A DNA stretch of 6,460 bases from Thermoanaerobaculales bacterium (GTDB taxonomy: Bacteria; Acidobacteriota; Thermoanaerobaculia; Thermoanaerobaculales; Sulfomarinibacteraceae), in contig JALOKS010000253.1 in assembly GCA_025456385.1 (NCBI GenBank), positions 1 through 6,460 of the forward strand, given 5' to 3'. This document shows positions 5,165 to 6,460 of this stretch, piece by piece; the stretch's first letter is position 1; the number at the start of each line of letters is the position of its first letter. The position numbers and the translations under genes were made by a program. A model generated the notes under the pieces. That model was not told the DNA's origin, did not search any database, and saw nothing but the letters and a program-made list of their open reading frames with translations.

Positions 5165-6118
5165 TCAGCGTTCGAGACGGGCGAGCGCGACGTCGAGCTC
5201 GTCCAGCGTGGGCGTCGCGAGCACGCCTTCCGGCAGGTGCTCGAGCTTGGCCGCGCCCGCGCCGCCGACCCAGAGCTCGATCGCCGCCGGCAGCTCCGCG
5301 CGGATCGCCGCCACCGCCGCGAGCGTCCGCTCCTCGGGCGCGAAGAGGCTCACCGAAAGGCCCACGGCCGCAGCGCCCAGGGCCTCCGCTGCACGAACGA
5401 TCTCCACTCCCGGAAGGTGCGGCCCGAGGACGTGCACCGAGCGGCCGCCCGACGCGATCGCGAGCGCCGCGATCTGCAGGCCGAGGGAGTGGAGCTCGTC
5501 GGGCAGGGTCGCGAGCACCACCGGGCGGCCCAGCGCGGAGTACTGGAGCGGCGTGCGCAGGGCCCGCAGGTGGTCCTCGAGAACCTCGGAGAAGAAGTGC
5601 TCGTGGCGGATCTCGAGCTCGCCGCGCACCCACGACTCTCCGACCTCGTCGAGCAGCGGGGCCACCCGCTCGCGGAGGAAACGCGCGGTGCCGAGCACCG
5701 ATGCGTCCCGGCGCAGGATGCCCTCGAGGCCCTCGCGGTCGAAGCGTCGGCAGGCTTCGAGCACGCCGTCCGGGGCCGCGGCCTCTGCCGCTGCGCCGGG
5801 CGATGCCGGCGGCGGCCCGGCGTCGCGCAGCAGCTCGCGGAGCTCGGTCGCCGCGAGGGGCACCACATCACCCGCGCGGTAGCCCAGCTCCAGCGCCCGC
5901 GCGATCAGCAGCAGGCGCTGCACCTGGGCTGCGGTGTAGCGCCGGTGGCCCGACTCGAGGCGGTGCGGCGTCGGAAAGCCGAAACGCCGCTCCCAGGCTC
6001 GGAGCGTGTGCTCGCCGATCCCGGTTCGCCGCGTGACCGCGCCCATCGGCCACAGCTGCTGCCCCTCGGCATCGCGATCCGCTCCCCTGCCCGGGCTCTC
6101 GTCCACCGACGTCGTCAT
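5165..6118 (-). CDS. MerR-family regulator with CarH-type cobalamin-binding domain
   Basis: This 317-residue DNA-binding protein has the CarH/LitR/CarA layout. A MerR-type winged helix-turn-helix lies at about 23-90 (MGAVTRRTGIGEHTLRAWE, then SGHRRYTAAQV). A Pro/Ala linker (about 101-117) follows. The four-helix cap (about 118-190) has the W-x9-EH motif as W163 and E173-H174. The Rossmann B12 domain (about 198-315) has E208-L-H210-S-L-G213, where His210 would be the lower cobalt ligand, then SVS at 255-257 and VGGAGA at 284-289. In CarH, adenosylcobalamin holds a tetrameric repressor that light breaks apart. Here residue 164 after the Trp is Val, whereas I recall Thermus CarH having the light-adduct His there. 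ATG 6118 is chosen for its strong GGAGG 5 nt upstream; extension to 6304 adds implausible sequence. It may act on its own promoter or on the DsbA-like gene 105 nt downstream, but no carotenoid genes are in view. Confidence 0.88.
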   Translation of the reverse strand: MTTSVDESPGRGADRDAEGQQLWPMGAVTRRTGIGEHTLRAWERRFGFPTPHRLESGHRRYTAAQVQRLLLIARALELGYRAGDVVPLAATELRELLRDAGPPPASPGAAAEAAAPDGVLEACRRFDREGLEGILRRDASVLGTARFLRERVAPLLDEVGESWVRGELEIRHEHFFSEVLEDHLRALRTPLQYSALGRPVVLATLPDELHSLGLQIAALAIASGGRSVHVLGPHLPGVEIVRAAEALGAAAVGLSVSLFAPEERTLAAVAAIRAELPAAIELWVGGAGAAKLEHLPEGVLATPTLDELDVALARLER

Positions 6119-6167
6119 CGTCCCCTCCACCCGGTCCCGGCCGGACGCCACCCCCGGCCGCAGCGGA

Positions 6168-6190
6168 TGGACCGCGCAGGCTCGGGTCCA
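6168..6190. promoter_or_regulatory. Inverted repeat upstream of the B12/MerR regulator, possible operator
   Basis: TGGACC (6168-6173) and GGTCCA (6185-6190) are perfect 6-bp arms around an 11-nt spacer, centred about 60 nt upstream of the regulator ATG. A dimeric MerR-type protein could bind such a site for autoregulation. A 6-bp inverted repeat can easily arise by chance in GC-rich DNA, and no clear promoter hexamers flank it, so this is only a candidate. Confidence 0.2.
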
Positions 6191-6230
6191 GGGTGACGCG
6201 GCGACGATCCGGACACGACCCGCGCCGCGC

Positions 6231-6460
6231 TCATGCGGCGAGCCCCTGGAGGTTGCGGGCACCGTGGAAGGCGTCGAGCACGGCGGCCGCGCCGCGCTCG
6301 ACATCGATCGGGCCGGCCTCCGCGGACCACACCGTGTCGGCAGCCGGGTCGATGCCGGTGGCGGGAAGAAGCCAGTCCTCGCAATGGACGACGACCGCCG
6401 AAGAGCAGCCCGCGAAGCGTGCGGCGGCGACCGCGGCGCCCACGTCCGGCGAGGACCCGG
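6231..6460 (-). CDS. C-terminal part of an unrecognised protein (enters from the right edge)
   Basis: The reverse strand is open from the window edge to TGA at 6233-6231, giving about 75 C-terminal residues. The visible sequence has an Ala-rich helix (DVGAAVAAARFAG), a hydrophobic strand (SAVVVHCEDWLLP) and an Ala-rich final helix (VERGAAAVLDAFHGARNLQG). That alternation and the strong G/C third positions indicate a real cytoplasmic alpha/beta protein. I cannot assign a family. A GTG at 6443 exists but the open frame continues past the edge, so the true start is probably outside. Its stop lies 112 nt upstream of the regulator start in the same orientation, so they could share a transcript. 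Confidence 0.6.
   Translation of the reverse strand, partial: GSSPDVGAAVAAARFAGCSSAVVVHCEDWLLPATGIDPAADTVWSAEAGPIDVERGAAAVLDAFHGARNLQGLAA

Overview
The window is GC-rich (about 70% by eye), densely coding bacterial chromosome with strong G/C bias at third codon positions. An MglA-type small GTPase, Der, a periplasmic DsbA-like protein with a SurA-like N-terminus and a CarH-like B12/MerR regulator together suggest a diderm bacterium of the Acidobacteriota or a myxobacterium/deltaproteobacterium-like lineage. That assignment is an inference from gene content, not a proof.

Layout. (1) 1-1961, minus strand: an apparent three-gene unit, read as a small predicted lipoprotein with an NTF2-like appearance, then der (ribosome-assembly GTPase, TTG start overlapping the lipoprotein stop by 4 nt), then the first 22 codons of an MglA-like GTPase that runs off the left edge. 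(2) 1962-2062: a short divergent intergenic region. It carries an extended -10-like motif placed so that the lipoprotein mRNA could be leaderless, and a strong Shine-Dalgarno for the plus-strand unit. (3) 2063-3703, plus strand: a FAD/NAD(P)-dependent disulfide oxidoreductase of the CoA-disulfide reductase/NADH oxidase family whose frame is broken near its N-terminus, coupled by an ATGA overlap to a 99-residue protein with one CxxC knuckle and a charged helix. (4) 3704-3964: a convergent intergenic region with three four-unit heptanucleotide arrays (28 nt each) and a rho-independent terminator for the minus-strand gene. (5) 3965-5059, minus: a secreted or lipid-anchored protein with a SurA-N-like segment fused to a DsbA-like thioredoxin domain (CPYC), behind a good sigma70-type promoter. 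(6) 5165-6118, minus: a MerR-family regulator with the CarH cap motif W-x9-EH and a B12-binding domain. (7) 6231-6460, minus: the C-terminal end of an unrecognised gene entering from the right edge.

How the genes relate. Lipoprotein-der-mglA looks co-transcribed by spacing. The oxidoreductase and CxxC protein are translationally coupled, a thiol/redox pairing. The regulator lies directly upstream of, and in the same orientation as, the thiol-oxidoreductase gene, which has its own promoter. Light- or B12-responsive control of that promoter is possible, but nothing in the sequence proves it.

The observations most worth a second look are the about 23-nt deletion/frameshift in the oxidoreductase, the matching CGGAWTT x4 arrays immediately after the stop codons of two convergent genes, the possible leaderless promoter, and the CarH-like protein that keeps W-x9-EH but has Val where I recall the adduct-forming His. 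No phage, transposon, CRISPR or RNA gene was seen.
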